Below are positions 12,675 through 13,318 of a stretch of 13,318 nucleotides of DNA, one piece after another. A program made the position numbers and the translations under genes. Below the pieces are notes generated by a model. That model had not been told where the DNA came from, made no database searches, and was given only the letters and a program-made list of their open reading frames with translations. The DNA comes from VRUE01 sp035707825 (GTDB taxonomy: Bacteria > Actinomycetota > Thermoleophilia > Solirubrobacterales > 70-9): NCBI GenBank assembly GCA_035707825.1, contig DASSTR010000089.1, forward strand, positions 1-13,318, written 5' to 3'. Position 1 is the first letter of the stretch, and each line of letters starts with the position of its first letter.

Positions 12675-13318
12675 TTGAGCAACCGCACGTTCGTGATCGG
12701 GGTCGGGATGACCAAGTTCGAGAAGCCGGGCACCAAGGAGGGCGATTACCCGGACTGGGCCAAGGAGGCGGGGGAGAAGGCGCTGTCCGATGCCGGCATT
12801 GCCTACGACGACGTCGAGCAGGCCTATGCCGGCTACTGCTACGGCGACTCGACCTACGGCCAGCGCGCGCTCTATCAGCTCGGCCTCACCGGGATCCCGG
12901 TCGTCAACGTCAACAACAACTGCTCGACCGGCAGCTCGGCCCTGTTTCTCGCCCGCCAGGCCGTCCGCGGCGGCGTCGCCGACTGCGCGATGGCGATCGG
13001 CTTCGAGAAGATGGAGAAGGGCTCGCTCGGGGTGAAGTACACCGACCGGACGAACGCGATGGACAAGCACGCCGCGCGCATGTTCGAGCTGCGCGAGCCC
13101 GAGGCGTCACCCGCCGCGCCGCAGATGTTCGGCAACGCCGGCCGCGACCACATGCAGAAGTACGGCTCCACGCCCGACCACTACGCCTGGATCGGCTGGA
13201 AGAACCACAAGCACTCGGTCAACAACCCGTACGCCCAGTTCCAGGACGAGTACACGCTCGACGAGATCAAGGCCGCGCGGATGATCCACGAGCCGCTGAC
13301 GAAGCTGCAGTGCTCGCC
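12675..13318 (+). CDS. SCP-x-type thiolase / lipid-transfer protein (5' part)
   Basis: The first 214 residues of a thiolase are present; the gene runs off the window. The start is TTG at 12675, supported by AGGAG six bases upstream and by family similarity starting at SNRTFVIGVGMTKFEKPG. The acylated nucleophile is Cys83 in NVNNNCSTGSSALFLARQAV, and GGVADCAMAIGFEKM follows. WIGWKNHKHSVNNPYAQF (172-189) is typical of the SCP-x/Ltp thiolases that cleave 3-ketoacyl-CoA of branched or sterol side-chain substrates in Actinobacteria. The catalytic His and Cys of the C-terminal half lie outside the window, so activity and a possible fused SCP2 domain cannot be judged. It is divergent from ccdA. Confidence 0.9.
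   Translation, partial: MSNRTFVIGVGMTKFEKPGTKEGDYPDWAKEAGEKALSDAGIAYDDVEQAYAGYCYGDSTYGQRALYQLGLTGIPVVNVNNNCSTGSSALFLARQAVRGGVADCAMAIGFEKMEKGSLGVKYTDRTNAMDKHAARMFELREPEASPAAPQMFGNAGRDHMQKYGSTPDHYAWIGWKNHKHSVNNPYAQFQDEYTLDEIKAARMIHEPLTKLQCS

Noticed and set aside
1..13318. Mobile element, CRISPR array, tRNA or toxin-antitoxin locus
   Set aside because: No transposase, integrase, terminal repeats, regularly spaced repeats, cloverleaf or small paired toxin genes were seen.

Overview
The window is high-GC, densely coded actinobacterial DNA with strong G/C bias at third codon positions. The gene content and order suggest Actinobacteria, and my guess is a deep lineage such as Thermoleophilia (Solirubrobacterales-like). 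The main evidence is a GarA-like FHA protein directly followed by an FtsR-like MerR regulator, as in mycobacteria (Rv1827-Rv1828), plus a WS/DGAT wax ester synthase, an SCP-x-type thiolase and an actinobacterial-style c-di-AMP riboswitch. No mobile element, CRISPR array, tRNA or rRNA was seen.

Layout. 5-3228 (+): a tight operon of FHA protein, FtsR-like regulator, SRPBCC protein and an alkyl-DHAP-synthase-like FAD enzyme, ending in a hairpin. 3297-4301 (-): a membrane protein joining a cytoplasmic helix-turn-helix, a Pro-rich linker, one membrane segment and a RskA-like outer domain. It is divergent, by only 30 bp, from a PaaI-type hotdog thioesterase (4332-4736, +). 4792-6513 (-): glutamine-dependent NAD synthetase, divergent from a secreted HEXXH metalloprotease (6583-7968, +). 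The protease 3' end overlaps the convergent WS/DGAT gene (7917-9353, -). 9354-9690: a 337-bp regulatory region. 9691-10350 (+): a secreted RlpA-like double-psi beta-barrel protein, convergent and overlapping with dinB (10334-11419, -). 11510-11788 (+): a 92-aa orphan. 11798-12559 (-): ccdA. 12675-end (+): an SCP-x-type thiolase cut by the window edge.

The most interesting region is 9416-9690. The RlpA-like cell-wall gene carries a c-di-AMP (ydaO-type) riboswitch whose P1 and two internal hairpins can be read directly. Upstream lies a near-consensus CRP-type site, TGTGA-N6-TCACG, centred exactly 41.5 bp before the start point predicted from a TANNNT -10 box. This suggests control of one wall-remodelling gene by two cyclic nucleotides: cAMP at initiation and c-di-AMP in the leader. 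M. tuberculosis rpfA is a known parallel. The same site sits at about -42 to -44 from a candidate promoter of the divergent WS/DGAT gene.

A second theme is lipid metabolism: the AGPS-like enzyme, hotdog thioesterase, WS/DGAT and SCP-x thiolase lie within 13 kb, though not in one operon. A third is promoter architecture: four genes have a TANNNT box ending 7-8 nt before the start codon, as expected for leaderless transcripts.
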